DNA from: Anastrepha obliqua
Lineage: Eukaryota; Arthropoda; Insecta; Diptera; Tephritidae
Direction of reading: 5' to 3'
Length of the DNA stretch: 64,000 nt
Assembly (NCBI RefSeq): GCF_027943255.1
Contig: NC_072893.1
Span: 63,396,001-63,460,000 of the forward strand
Of the stretch, positions 1-12,309 are shown in pieces; the stretch's first letter is position 1, and the number at the start of each line of letters is the position of its first letter. Position numbers and translations under genes: made by a program. The notes under the pieces were generated by a model. It ran no database searches, was not told the DNA's origin, and was given only the letters and a program-made list of their open reading frames with translations.

Positions 1-2700
1 TTTAATTGGATAAAAAACAAGCTCTCCAATTCGTGTTACACCACCACAACAGCAGCAAAAGCAGTAGCAGTAGCAGCAATCACCGTCGTCATCGTCGACG
101 TCGTACCTTGACGTGCAGCGCTGCGTCGGTGCTAATACTGCACGGGTGTTTTTCGCCCGTATTTATGTAGAAAGCGGGGGGTACGATTACCAATTTCTAG
201 CGGAGTTGGTGTGCACGCTTAATCAAGTTCAGAAAGGTGCGAAAAGATACAATATTCACGAGCACTTATAAACAGATGGATAACTCATCGAATCGGCGGA
301 AATGTTCTAATATTTACAACGTTGGCATGAAAAAGACCAATGAAGGAGTTAGATATACACTTTAGCGAGTAGTCGTCACCGTATAAAGTCCCATTTAAAC
401 GGACTTGAACCTATAGGCTTTTTTGTTTTTTAATATGTTCAACTACTTATTACTACTACTGCTTTTGCTCGCGCAGTCGTCGCCGCTGCTGCAATGACTG
501 CCACTTGTATTTTTGCTTTTCTGTGTGTTAACATGTTGTTTTTGTTGCTGCCATTCATTGATTTTTCAACATTTCGTGCCGTGAAGGCACACTGCAGAAG
601 CACACAAAACAACAAAGTGTATGTGCTTTAACTAACAATACAAAGAACATAAAACGCAAACTTGAAGTTGAAGACAAAGAGGAGATGAACATTTTCTGAT
701 TGGACGAAACGCATTTGGCCAAATTATGAAATGTTAAATCCCTTACAACTGCACAAATTCTGCCTGGACAGGTGTGCGACTACAAAGTGGAGGTGTGTTT
801 GTGAGCCGGAAAAGTGCACAGTGCTTTGCTGCTTGGGTGCTTTGGTTTTAATTATTACATTTTTCAGGTTATAAATTTTGCGTAAACAACAAGAGAAATT
901 TAGATAAAACTCTGCCAACAGCGTGACACGAACTTTTGAAAAGTGTAAAAACTGCAAATATATAAACCGTATAAGTTTGTGAGTTTTTATTAAAATTAAA
1001 CATAATCCGAGTCAGTTAAAACAAAAACAAATATATGCCTTTAATACCACTAAAAAATCTGGTGAAGAACTTTTCTGTTTTTCTCCGCTTGCAATCAACG
1101 TGCACACCTTCCGCTTTCTCACCTTCACTATGTAAACACATACATACATGCATGTGTGCAAGTTGTAAGTGCTTGTCAACTACCTAAATGTTATACGGTT
1201 AAAAGCAAACAAAATAAAAAAGAGAGAAAAATACGATGTTTTAGTGACAGTTGAAAGATAATAATAATTAACCCTTTTGTGTAAAAAAGTAAATGATATA
1301 CCTGTCTGGATATTGGGCTATAACTCAAAGTGTTGTTTTCACATGCATTTTCGTAGATAGAATTGTAAATTAAAAAAAAAATATATATTTTTTTTAAAAT
1401 AAATAAATAACAAGTGGCAGAAAATGTGGCAAATCTTAGCCGTAAGTGGTTGCAAAATTTTAAATGGCTGAAATGTTAAAACAACTATTATTATTTGAAT
1501 AAAAACACGTTTTTGGGAGCTGGTATAAATCATACATAAAACAAAAAACATACAATATTCTCAAATCAAGTAAATGATCTGCAGCTGACCGCCGTGCAAT
1601 TGAAATATCACATAACTGTTATTAAGTTACATAATGTTGTTGTGCAATTCGTTTTACATACGTTTCGCAGTTTCCCTTTTTTGTTTTGACTGTTACACAT
1701 ATAACTAATAGTAATAAAGTGAATGTATATATATAAATATGTACTTATTTTATTCCCAGAAAATCCAAAAAACAATTTTCCAAAAACTAATCCATGTTCT
1801 GCTTTTGCTGGTAGAACGTCATATTGCGAAAAACCAAAATATCGAAAAAAATTGACTTCCGATTTTTCAATTTACTATGCATGCTTTGGTAAAAACAAAT
1901 ACACATTTTCTTCATTTGAGATAAATACTGTCAATAGATATCAATATAATTGTTTTACATAACATAAAGTGACGCTAGAATAACATATCAAGCGTGTCAG
2001 CTATGTATATTTGCCGGCTGAATAAAGCGCTGAAAGCTATCACGCTTGGAACGCTTTGTATGGAGTTCTAGTTCAGCGTGATAGATATTTCCCCTAATTA
2101 TCTCTCCTTTTTGCATTATGGCACTCTTCCAGCAGCCGAGCCACGCGTAATTAAATGTGAAATGTTAAGTGTGAAATGTTTTCATAAAATTAATTCTGAA
2201 AATTTTTACTATTTATACAAAAAATGTGCAGTTCTTTAATTTCCTGCCTTTCTTGTTGCAGTTGTGCCACCTTTTTGAACTTTCGTTTTTCCATATTTTT
2301 CTAACAAAAAACTCATTTGAGCTCGCAAACTAATTGCAAATTCGATGGAACTTTTTTTTTAATAATTTTCAACTTAACGTGTTACATATGTACATACGTC
2401 CAGCAGCGTCAAAAATGCGCTAAAAGAAAAACTGTTTTTAGAAGGTATATATTTATAAAATAAATATAAAAAAGTTTAATACATTGTTTATTATTACTTA
2501 AACTTTATAAAAAAAAGTATTTTAATTTTTATTTACAAAAATTAGTGTATAAAAAATTACGTGACAATCACAATGAAAGAAAAGTTGCTCCACGGTCTGC
2601 ATCATTTCTCCTTGAAATGTTGATGGATCTGTAAAAAGTAAAATAAATCTTCTTAAATAAAGTTGTAGTTATAGTCTGTCGAGCCGGATTTTTGAATTTC
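1..2700. other. Noncoding 5' flank of rugose, no gene recognised
   Basis: No ORF here looks like a protein. Positions 45-520 are richer in CAG/CGT/GCTGCT trinucleotides than the AT-rich surroundings, a composition common in dipteran neural-gene leaders and promoters, so an upstream untranslated exon or promoter is possible. The rest is AT-rich with short poly-A/T runs. I see no transposon ends, tRNA or splice-bounded exon that I can defend. Confidence 0.4.
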
Positions 2701-2749
2701 GAAAAATTTTGCAATTTACGGCAAAAAAAAAGTAATTATGATTATAAAA

Positions 2750-2893
2750 TTTTTTAATAAAAATATCAAAAATCAAATCTATAGAGAGAACACTTTCGAA
2801 TATTTAAAAAACAAATTATGTTTATATAATAACATTTTTTAATAAAAATATCAAATCCATAGAGAAAACACTTTCGAATATTTAAAAAACATA
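2750..2893. repeat. Two-copy tandem duplication, 78-bp offset
   Basis: The block containing CACTTTCGAATATTTAAAAA occurs twice, starting at 2791 and 2869, preceded in both copies by a TTTTTTAATAAAAATATCAAA stretch and a CAAATC(T/C)ATAGAGA segment. The second copy lacks a few bases. Downstream to 3546 is AT-rich sequence in which I recognise nothing. Confidence 0.6.
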
Positions 2894-3546
2894 CTGCATC
2901 AAAAAATATTAAAAATAATGTATTAGTTATCATGCAGACTGTGCCGAAAAAAGTAGTTTCGAGAAAAACGAGTTTGAAATTTGAGGTACAGGAGCGCGCG
3001 GACCGCTCTCTACCTAGTTAATTGGCTGTATAAGCTATATTATTGGGAATTTCTGCATGCAATGCAAATTTCACAGTATATTCTTAAGGTACTATACTTT
3101 CGAAATATAAAAATCGAGTTTTTGAACATTCTGGACGTATGTATGTATGTAATCACTTAACATAACGTATAAGAAGAAGAAAGAAAAAAGTTATTTAAAT
3201 ATAAATTCTGCAGACACAATTTTTTTCTATCGCAGTTTTATGTTAAATATACTATGTAATATAATATTGCATTTTTTAGCAAGGCAAGACTAAGTAAAAC
3301 CGTTTCTCCTTTTTGACAATTTTATGTGGGTTACCATCTATGGTATATTGCAAGCCAATAAAATAATAAAAAATGTATACAAGCGCTACATACGCACACC
3401 TCTTGTGAAGCACTTTAATTAAATAACATTTTTTTAGGATAAATACTTTTTCTCGACATTTGCCAAGTGATTTGTGACCCAACATTAACAAATCTTTCAT
3501 GCAATAATACTTATATGTTGGTTATTGTTTTAATGCCCAGTAAATC

Positions 3547-3870
3547 GCCGTAGCCGAATGGGTTGGTGCGTAACTACCATCGGAATTTACAGAGAGAACG
3601 TAGGCTCGAATCTCGGTGAAACACCAAAAATGAAGAAAAAGTTTTGTCTAATAGCGGTCGCCCCTCGACAGGCAATGGCAAACCTCCGAGTGTATTTCTG
3701 CCATGAAAGCGCTCCTCATAAAAATATCTGCCGTTCGGAGTCGGCTTGAAACTGTAGGTCCTTCCATTTGTGGAACAACACCAAGAAGTACACCACAAAT
3801 AAGAGGAGGAGCTCGGCCAAACATCCAAAAAGGGTGAACGCGTCAATTATATATATATATTATATATAAA
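3547..3870 (+). repeat. tRNA-derived SINE, copy 1
   Basis: The head GCCGTAGCCGAATGGGTTGG resembles a tRNA box A and GGCTCGAATCTCGG at about 3602 resembles box B. A conserved body follows (TAATAGCGGTCGCCCCTCG, CATTTGTGGAACAACA, CACAAATAAGAGGAGGAGCT), ending in an (AT)n tail at 3848-3870. The same unit recurs at 12725, 17579, 34094 and in worn pieces elsewhere. It is a pol III-type non-autonomous retroposon with no protein product. I cannot name the family. Confidence 0.8.
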
Positions 3871-4700
3871 TCGTCTAGTACGTGGCACGTTGACTTTGCA
3901 CTATCAGTTTTTGCACAACAACTAATTTTGGGCAAACTTTATAAAGGTGGAAGCAAATTTATCGAAGCACACCGAACAATGCCATAAATAATTACACGGA
4001 AATTTTCACTAATTATAATAATTCCATTTTTTTCTGACAACTTTTTTTTTTTTTGTAATTTTGTTTTTTTAGTTTTTATTATTTTTTTTAATTTTTTTAA
4101 TTTTTTTTTAAATTATTTTTATTTTTTATTGAATCATATATATTTATTTTTTTACTGAAGCATTAAAAATTTATTTACATTTCATGCTATTACACCTAAT
4201 ATAGTTAACATAACTAAAGAGTAATATTTTTTCAAAACATGAACATATAGTATTACAACAATAGGTAAATCACAAGATCCAATAGTTTGTTCCTTTTCAA
4301 CTTTCTTGTATATATTGCTTCGTTCCATAGAGTGCAGTTTTGAAGTGACTGTAAATACTATAAATCCCGCTCAAATTACAAAACGCTAGGTTTTAAAGTG
4401 AGGTGAGTCACGAATCCAACGTCGAACGTACAAGTATAATGACATTATTCACTAACATAGACGCAGGACATAACCATACAATTTTTACAAAAAGTCTGCC
4501 CGTAGAGACAAAGCAGAAATCGCCTGTCCCTTCTAGTTAAAATGTATACAATATATTTATGAACAACAGCAGTAGCGGGATGAGAGCAGTACCAGGATGA
4601 GAAATGTACCTTGATAATCAAAGAAGCTGATTTAAGCGTTGTTGCTAAAAACTGGTTATGTCAGCTGACACGAGCTTACGTTGGTGAGTAACTGCACTGT
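3871..4700. other. AT-rich noncoding stretch
   Basis: Contains a long T/A homopolymer-rich block at about 4025-4150. No gene, transposon ends or structured RNA seen. Confidence 0.4.
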
Positions 4701-4702
4701 TA

Positions 4703-4854
4703 GTTAGGAGTGTTGTTGTTGTTGTTGTAGCTGCATAAACATTCCCCGTGCATATACAAGAAATGCTGCTGAAGTGACAGTCCTTGGCCGGATATAAATC
4801 CGGGTCGTTCCGTTTACGTAGAACCGACTGTCGTGGGAACGCAGTTAGGAGTGT
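4703..4854 (-). repeat. Short CAA-tailed retroposon, full copy with 11-bp TSD
   Basis: The element occupies 4714-4843 on the minus strand. Its 5' end reads GTTCCCACGACAGTCGG, followed by TTCTACGTAAACGGAACG, a CCGGATTTATATCCGG palindrome and a (CAA)n tail that appears as (TTG)n at 4714-4725. It is flanked by an exact direct repeat GTTAGGAGTGT at 4703-4713 and 4844-4854. A variable-length target duplication plus a simple-repeat tail is typical of LINE-mediated retroposition. Related copies lie at 15090 and 18290. I see no coding capacity and no convincing tRNA boxes. Confidence 0.8.
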
Positions 4855-7144
4855 CAAACTATCCAGGGAACAATTTAATTGGGCCCCATATCTGATAGAA
4901 TACAAGATTACGCAGATCGATGTGGAAAAATGAGCGTAACATTGCTGTGACTTAATAGTAGATTCGATGTCTAAAAGGATTAGAACAGCGTGCTGAAATA
5001 GTCAGCTTTTGTAAAAAAAAATGAAAAGCTATGTTAGGTTCATATAAACAGGAAAGAGAATAGAAAAATTATAAATAAAAAAGTTGTTCATAAAAAAACT
5101 AAAACTCTACAATAGCTCTTAAAAGCTGATTCTGCCGATTAGCGGCATCCCGATATGCAGACTTCCGCACTCTTTCACTCGTGGTTTAAAAAAATTTTTT
5201 TTTTGTTTTCAAAAAAAACACAATTGAAATCTATGCGCAGAACAGTTCTAAAACAGATTATTAGAAAAAAACTCTTTCGGCTGTCATTTGAGTCCCATTT
5301 GAATCAAATAGTCCATGCGTGGTGAAATAAGTTGAGGCAATTTATGTAGGGGCTTCCTGCTTTAGATATTCTTTCATACTAGTAAGCAGTCACACTTAAT
5401 AACGACCATGCTCAATTCTGCAATAAATACCATACACATATTTGTTTAATTTTTTTTACATTCATAAATATAGAATTTTTATTTATTTATTGATTACTTA
5501 TTACATTTATTACATATGTATTTACTTACATAAATATACAATAGGTTTATTTATAGTTTTATTATTCACACCGTAATCGGACATACATATGTATGTATAC
5601 AGATGTGTATTATTCGTGATATTTGGCCTACTTTTTTTGTTTGTGATTTCCCCTTTGTTATCGTTGTGAAATGTTATACATAAGTAGGTAAATGCAACGG
5701 TGAAATGCACAAGCCGTACTCAGTCGGATTTCCTACACTTGGGAAGTAAAAAAAAAACATACTTATTATCTATCAGATTATTTTTTAATATTGTATATCA
5801 GATGAACATATAACTCAAATAAATTAATAAATTAAAAAAAAACGTACTATATGTATATCTAAATATAACACTAAATGTGTGTAAAAATATTATTTCGTAT
5901 CATGTAAAATAATTTTAATTAAAAAAAAAGTTAAGAAAAATGATTTTATAGTGGTTTTAAACAAATTTAATAATTTTTGTGAAGCTTATTATACTTGTTT
6001 TTTTTTTTGCTCCTATTTAGGATTTTTTTCAAGATGCCACTAAGTATTTTGCTAATAAAAATTGCAGTAAATATGCTTTAAATTATATTGATCGTTTTAC
6101 TCCTTGGTTGGTTGGTTGGTTTAAGTGGTGATTCTTCCAAAGTCCAACTAGCGCTTCCGCACCATTTTGTTGCCACCTCCTTGTTACCAACTTGTTTACC
6201 AGTTATTTACACGTTGTACTCTATCTTTTTAAAAACTTGGTAAATTTTATTAAAAACATATTAGAGAGTATTTAGATCCACGTTGTTGGAATAAATCGGA
6301 GGTATGTGCTTCCGACTCGAAACTGTCACTAGCAGTATTTCCTAAAAGCTTAGAGGAGTGTTTCATATTCTTACAGCGACTACAATAACAACAAAATTGT
6401 TTGAAATTGTCACTTTCGATTTCCATTAAGAAACCAAGCTCAAACGTTTGACTATTTTCTATGCTCATAAAAAGCTTCCACTTCATCGGTAAAATTTAAC
6501 GAATATACGACATTTTTTATGGAGAAAATGCGCAACACCGTCAAGGAAACCAATTATCAAAAATCAACGAAAATGTTGAGTTACTTCAAACTTTCACTTT
6601 GTAATAATAAAAATTAAAGGACAATAAAATTACATACTCCTTTTTTTATTTTAAATTCTCATTAAAAAGTTTGAAATTTTGACGAAAATATTATACATCG
6701 AATCTTTATAAATCTTATACAAAGTTGGAAGCATTGATTAATATGGTTTTTAGAATAGAATGATCTATATTTTAATGAAGAAATTAATTTGAAAAAAAAA
6801 TGTAGTGTATAGATTTATGATTTATATTTTCATTAAAAAAAAAATAATTAAAATTAATTTGAAAAAAAAAAATGTAGTCAAAACTTATCAATACGCGATA
6901 ATGTGAGCTTATCATTATGTCATTCATTTTAAGGAATGGCAAAAATAAATTCCATGTAAATGCGTTATTGCGTTAGAAAATCAGTCACCAGCATCGATCG
7001 TTGATATGGTGCAGTCGGATTGTAAGGTAACCCAAATGATCCTTCAAAGTGCACTAAATTTATGGGATAGAGGTGATCAATTCCAATTCTATGAGTTTGG
7101 TTGGAATTTTTTGATGATTTTTGATGAAAAAAAACGCAGTTTTG
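4855..7144. other. Noncoding stretch, no feature recognised
   Basis: AT-rich with several homopolymer runs. A 78-codon minus-strand ORF at 6250-6486 has balanced composition (Ser/Glu/Cys-rich) but no motif I recognise. I do not call it a gene. Confidence 0.35.
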
Positions 7145-7146
7145 TA

Positions 7147-8074
7147 AAGGGTGTTTTTTTAGAGGTTAGGTTTTCAAGATGAAATAAAACGTATATAATT
7201 TAATGTTATGGCCAAGAATTTAACTTTATTATAAAGATAAGGGTTTGCCATTATGTTTTAAAAATGATTTCGGGCAAGTGGCCGCCGCGGCTGGCTCGAA
7301 TAAATTCCAGCCGAGAGGCCCAATTTTCGACCACTTTTTGCAGCAATTGGGGCCGTATGTCAGCAATAACGCGCCGAATATTCTCTTCCAAGACGTCAAT
7401 CGTCTCGGGCTTATCTGCGTAGACAAGCGACTACACATAGCCCCACAAGAAATAGTCCAGCGGTGTTATATCGCACGATCTTGGAGGCCACGCCACAGGT
7501 CCACGGCGCGAGATAATGCGCTCACCAAAAGTTTCCTTCAATAAATCGATTGTTGCGTTGGCTGTATGGCATGTAGCGCCGTCTTGTTGGAACCAAAAGT
7601 CGTCCACATCAACATCGTCCAATTCAGGCACGAAAAAGTCATTAATCATGGCTCTATAGCGCTCTCCATTGACTGTAACATTATGGCCGGCTTCATTTTT
7701 AAAGAAACATGGACCAATGATTCCCTCTGCCCATAGAGCACACCAAACAGTGACTTTTTGAGGATGTAACGGCGTCTCAGCAATGGCTTGTGGATTATGT
7801 TCACTCCAAATGCGACAATTTTGCTTATTGACATACCCATTCAACCAAAAGTGAGCTTCATCGCTGAACAAAATTTTCTTGTGAAAATCGGGATCGGTGG
7901 CCATCTCGTTTTGGGCCCAAATTTGCACGATTTGCAAACGTTGTTCAGGTGTAAGTCTATTCATTATGAAATGGCAAACCAAACTGAGCATAAATCAAGT
8001 GACAGCTGTCAAAAAGACCATCTACGAAAAAAGTAGTGCCAACTTGAAAACCTAACCTCTAAAAAAACACCCTT
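7147..8074 (-). mobile_element. DD41D (rosa-like) mariner, internally deleted, intact TIRs
   Basis: TIRs of 32 bp, AAGGGTGTTTTTTTAGAGGT onward, match perfectly at 7147-7178 and 8043-8074 in inverted orientation. TA dinucleotides flank both ends (7145-7146, 8075-8076). Length is 928 bp. The interior encodes a transposase with 41 residues between the second and third catalytic Asp, the spacing of the rosa/DD41D mariner lineage known from tephritids. The perfect TIRs suggest a fairly recent insertion or mobilisation in trans. Confidence 0.92.
7251..7964 (-). pseudogene. DD41D mariner transposase, N-terminal HTH region deleted
   Basis: The reading starts MNRLTPEQRLQIVQI and then jumps directly into the catalytic domain (MATDPDFHKK, FSDEAHFWLNGYVNKQNCR), so the helix-turn-helix part (roughly 130 residues in related elements, by inference) is missing yet the frame is kept. 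First Asp is in FSDEAHF, second in FQQDGATCHTA, third in CDITPLDYFLW. After WGYV an in-frame TAG stands where relatives have Lys. The frame then continues SLVYADKPETIDVLEEN... to RASRGGHLPEIIFKT and a TAA at 7251. All three acidic residues survive. The protein would lack DNA binding and ends early, so it is non-functional. An upstream in-frame Met at 7991 is an alternative start. Confidence 0.9.
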
Positions 8075-8360
8075 TACTTCATTTAACCTTTAATTAATTA
8101 GCAATACGTGGCAATCCACTACAGCTAATTTTTTTTTTTAAATAAATATATTCCACTTGAAACCAGTATATGTAGCTTGTGATTTAATATTTTAATTAAA
8201 ATAAATATTTTACGCAACAGTTTTTCCGGATTACCCCTCTCAGAGCTTAATTCATAACATAGGAAAGTGTGGTCCATATGCTTCGATTGTACTTTTTATT
8301 CTCTTTGTGCGTTTACTTCAATATATGTATTATTATATTATTATATTTACTACAATTAAT

Positions 8361-9990
8361 TCATTTTAAATTTGTGGCAACCCTGCTTAAAAATATTTCC
8401 GTATTTAAATGTTTTTAAATATCTTTCGTTTAATAACCCTATTGTGTTCCTCCAATAAACACACATAATTTTTTAGTTAGTTGGCAACTCTATAACAAAA
8501 AATAGTAAAGCTTTCTCAATTAAATTTGCTTGGACCACTTATTACAATATACATATAAATATATTATTTAATTACTGTAATTAATTAATTTTAACGGGAG
8601 ACAACTCCGCTTAAAATATCGGAATTAAGGATTTTTAAATATCTTTTTTTTAATATCCTTATTGTTGTATTTGAACTTACTATACTTCAATTAATCTTAA
8701 TATTTAGTTAGTAGGCAACTCTATACCAAATATGTGCGTGTATAGTTCAGTTCGCTCAATACAATTTTCTTGAAAACCGACATTGAAATAGTATTTAATT
8801 ACCACAATTACTTTATTTTAATGTAGGAGGTAACCTTGCTTAAAATATTTCCGAATTAAGTGTTCTTAGAGGTCTTTCGTTTGGTACCCGTAATATTTTC
8901 TTGCAATAAACTTACATATGCGAATTAATATCATTTTTTTATTTAGTTGGCAACTCTAATCTAAAAATATGTCTTTGGTAATGTTTTCGCAATAATATTT
9001 TGGATACCAATATTGCTTTACTTTATATATGTACATTACATTTAATTACTATATTTAATTGCTTTTAGTTGTTTAGGCAGATGGTAACCCTATTAAAATA
9101 CTTCTAAGTTAAAGTGTTTTTAAATATCTTTCGTTTGATATCCATATTGTATTGTTTTAATTAGCATATATATTTTATATATTGTAATTTTTTAATTAGG
9201 TGGCAACTTCATGCCAAAAATATGTCTGTAGTAAAGGTTTCACAAAAGGCTTTTCTTGGATACCAATATTGTAATAAATTATTTAATTACCATATTTAAT
9301 TGCTTTTAACTTTTTAGATAGATGGTAACGCTATTAAAATACTTCTGAGTTAAATTGTTTTTAAATATCTTTCGTTTGATATCCATACTGTATTGTTTTA
9401 ATTACAATAGCATATATATTTTATATATTGCAACTTTTTAATTAGGTGGCAACTTCATGCCAAAAATATGTCTGTAGTAAAAGTTTCACAAAAGGTTTTT
9501 CTTGGACGCCAATATAGTAATAAATTATTTAATTACCATATTTAATTGCTTTTAATTTTTTAGATAAATGGCAACCCTATTAAAATATTCCTGACTTAAA
9601 GTGTTCTTAAATATCTTTCGTTTGATATCCATATTGTATTGTTTTAATTAACTTATATATTTTATACATTGTAATTTTTTAGTTAGGTGGCAACTTTATA
9701 CCAAAACTATGTCTGTAGTAAAGGTTTCACAAAAGGTTTTATTGGATGCCAATATGGTAATAAATTATTTAATTACCATATTTAATTGCTTTCAACTTTT
9801 TAGATAGATGGTAACTCTATTAAAATATATCTGACTTAAAGTGTTCTTAAATACCTTTCGTTTGATACCCACAGAGTATTGTTTTAGTGAACTTATATAC
9901 ATATGTATTTTATACATTGTAAAAAATACATTTGTAGTAAAGCATTCTCACCTTGCCTTTGATACCAGTGCTGATATATTTTATGTAAAT
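8361..9990. repeat. Satellite array, ~240-bp diverged monomers
   Basis: A phrase containing (G/T)TGGCAACT(C/T)(T/C)AT recurs at about 8480, 8711, 8946, 9199, 9445 and 9686, giving periods of 231, 235, 253, 246 and 241 bp. Each monomer also carries a TTTCGTTTGATATCCATA phrase and a (T)GGTAACCCTATTAAAAT phrase. Similarity is highest between the monomers at 9199, 9445 and 9686 and falls toward 8361, so the right end looks youngest. No coding capacity. Confidence 0.8.
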
Positions 9991-12150
9991 CTTTTGGAAA
10001 GTGTGAAAGTGAAACCTTTTATATTTTATTCCATTCGATTTTCATATTTACATAAATGCAATGTTGTGTGTTGTAAAAATTTTCAGTCAATCAACTGACT
10101 TAAGCCAGTTCTGCAAACAGGAAAGGAATTATAAAACATATTAAAATTTCTGCTACATCAATAAGTTATTACTATGAAGTGTGTAAGTAATGGTGACAAC
10201 AATGATTTGTGGTTGTATAAAATTAAATGAGTGGAAAATTGTTTTAAAATTTAAGTGCCCTAAAAAGGTTGCACCTGTGTACACATAATTAAGTCAATTT
10301 CTCTTTGTGCAATGTAATGGAAATATTTTTCATGCTAAATTTTTTATAAACACTATTTCTTTGCTAGTAAAAAAATCGTATACATTAAAACTCCGACGAA
10401 GTTGGGCAATCACGTTGATTGTTGTCAAGTTTTTGGCGATATTGAGCATTTTCTTACATATAAAGCACATGTTCGCAAGTTTTTTTATTTGGGAGAGAGA
10501 TAAAGTGACTTAATTTTGTGAGCTAACAGTTCTACCGCATTTGACTAATATTTGGTCTCGTCTATTCGCTACTTCTCCGCTCGACTAACTTAACGAATAA
10601 CTTGCTTGTGAATGCAACAACAAAGTTTTCGAGCAAGTTTCGCCGCTAGTGTGAACTCATTAAACTGGTATAACTCAGAATCTTACAAACTCATGTAATT
10701 CAAGGCAGCTCAAGATATGTTCGTTTATACCAGTTGTTTCATCTACTCGCCACTTGCTAACGCTTAGCGAAAAGAAGAGACCTATTCTTAAATTGCTTAT
10801 GAAGATATTTTTTTATTTTTTTGTAATTATTTTATATTTTTTTCCAATTAATTGTATATATAAAAAGTTTAAAAAATTCTGCGATGCTCGTAGTTTTAAA
10901 TAATTTTTATAATCGTTGTTTTTATTCTTCCCAATTGATTGTATATTTCAAAATTTTAAATGTCCTTAAATGTTTATAATTAAACAAAACTTATAATTGC
11001 TCTTTTATTTTCCCAATTGATTGTATATTTGAAAATTTTCCTTTTTTCAGCACCTTGTGTGAAAATACCTTTGACCGGATGTGTTAATAGTCGTCCCACT
11101 TGTGAGAATTGAAAAAATCCTTAGTGTGAAAAATTGATTACGCACCCTCAATTAAGTGTTTGAAATGAAGTGAATAATACCCAAAAACTTCACTTGGATG
11201 AATAAAATATTATCGTACATTTTTGAAATAATTTTAAATCTTTACCCAAAACATACATACCTACATACCTACTTACGTGTATAAAAATACTTAAAATTAT
11301 TCCCTCCCTCCCATCAAGTAACAAACAGGCAAGCAACAAACAAGCTTGCTTCTTACAACAAATACAAATAATCGCATTGTTAATGTGCTTGTGCTTTCAA
11401 AAAAAAAAAAAAAAAATTCAAATTAAAAATATGCTAAAATTTAATTTAAAAATATAAAGCTTAAAAATTTTAAAGTTAAATAAATTAATACATACATACA
11501 TATTACGTAGTTATACAAATCAGTCAATCTAACCTTGCACAACAAAATAATTAATCAATAAAAATTTTAAAATAATCGCAATAACTTAATCGCATCATTT
11601 AAATATTTTAATCGTGCTTGTGTAATAAAATCGCTCAGCCAATTTAAACGAAAATCAACCAATCAATCGATGATTCAAAAATAACTGAAACAGCTTAGGC
11701 GTGCTATTTACATACATACATAAATATATATACATATATATACAAGTAATTGAAATAAAGTCCTGTAAAAATTGGAGGAGAAAAAAATCCTTACAAAATA
11801 CTTCAAACCAAATTTCCATCTAAAGTGTTTAAATCTTTGTTGTTATCCTCGCATCCATCCAATCGTCAGTCCCCAATTCAATATGTGTACACATACATAC
11901 ATATATGTATATGTGCTGCATTATGTGTGTTCCAAATAAATTTAAATAAAAAAAATGCAACCTAATTCCTAATTAATTATTTAGCGTGTCACAAAAAATA
12001 AATAAAATATTAAAAATTATCTATTCAAATATTTAACATATTTGGATTTGTGCGTTATCGTGATTTGTGTGAAATACAATTAAAAATCGTGTGTAAACAA
12101 CAACATAAACCAATCTAAAAAACAAACCAAACAATAACAAAACTAACAAA
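9991..12150 (+). promoter_or_regulatory. Presumed rugose promoter region and 5' leader
   Basis: This noncoding stretch immediately precedes the rugose start codon. From about 11390 it becomes A-rich and unstructured, as leaders are. An in-frame TAA at 12115-12117 closes the frame upstream of the start, so the exon is not the tail of a longer reading. A segment at 10690-10770 (CAGTTGTTTCATCTACTCGCC) has a diverged inverted relative at 26720-26800 and is probably repeat-derived. I cannot place a transcription start or TATA box with confidence. Confidence 0.4.
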
Positions 12151-12309
12151 ATGGCGGACATAATACGTCCGCCGTTTAGTGATATTAAGCGGCCAGACGA
12201 GATCGTCAGGATGACCACCGCCGACAATTTGAAGTTCGCCGTTCTCATCGGACTGATCGAGGTTGGTCAGGTGACCAATCGGGAGGTCGTCAACACTGTT
12301 TTACATTTG
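12151..12309 (+). CDS. rg: rugose / neurobeachin, first coding exon (partial gene)
   Basis: Fifty-three codons open with [20 protein letters not shown] and run into [20 protein letters not shown], ending NTVLHL. This matches the conserved N-terminus of neurobeachin-family proteins (human NBEA has a very similar KFAVLIGL block) and, as I recall it, Drosophila Rugose. Rugose is a very large BEACH/PH-domain and PKA-anchoring scaffold acting in vesicle traffic and synapses; only its extreme N-terminus is here, before any named domain. The start has a good context (AACAAAATGG) and an in-frame stop 36 bases upstream. The exon ends after a complete Leu codon at a consensus GTGAGT donor (12310), so the intron is phase 0. 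The next exon, expected to continue LVGGEF, is not visible in the window. Confidence 0.9.

Noticed and set aside
3547..3630. Genuine tRNA gene at the SINE head
   Set aside because: Box A and B are present, but the unit is repeated with a long constant non-tRNA body and an AT tail, so it is a SINE head and not a functional tRNA gene.
7245..7544. 99-codon + strand reading
   Set aside because: Antisense shadow of the DD41D transposase remnant.
8361..9990. CRISPR-like array
   Set aside because: Eukaryotic context and ~240-bp diverged tandem monomers; no short exact repeats with unique spacers.
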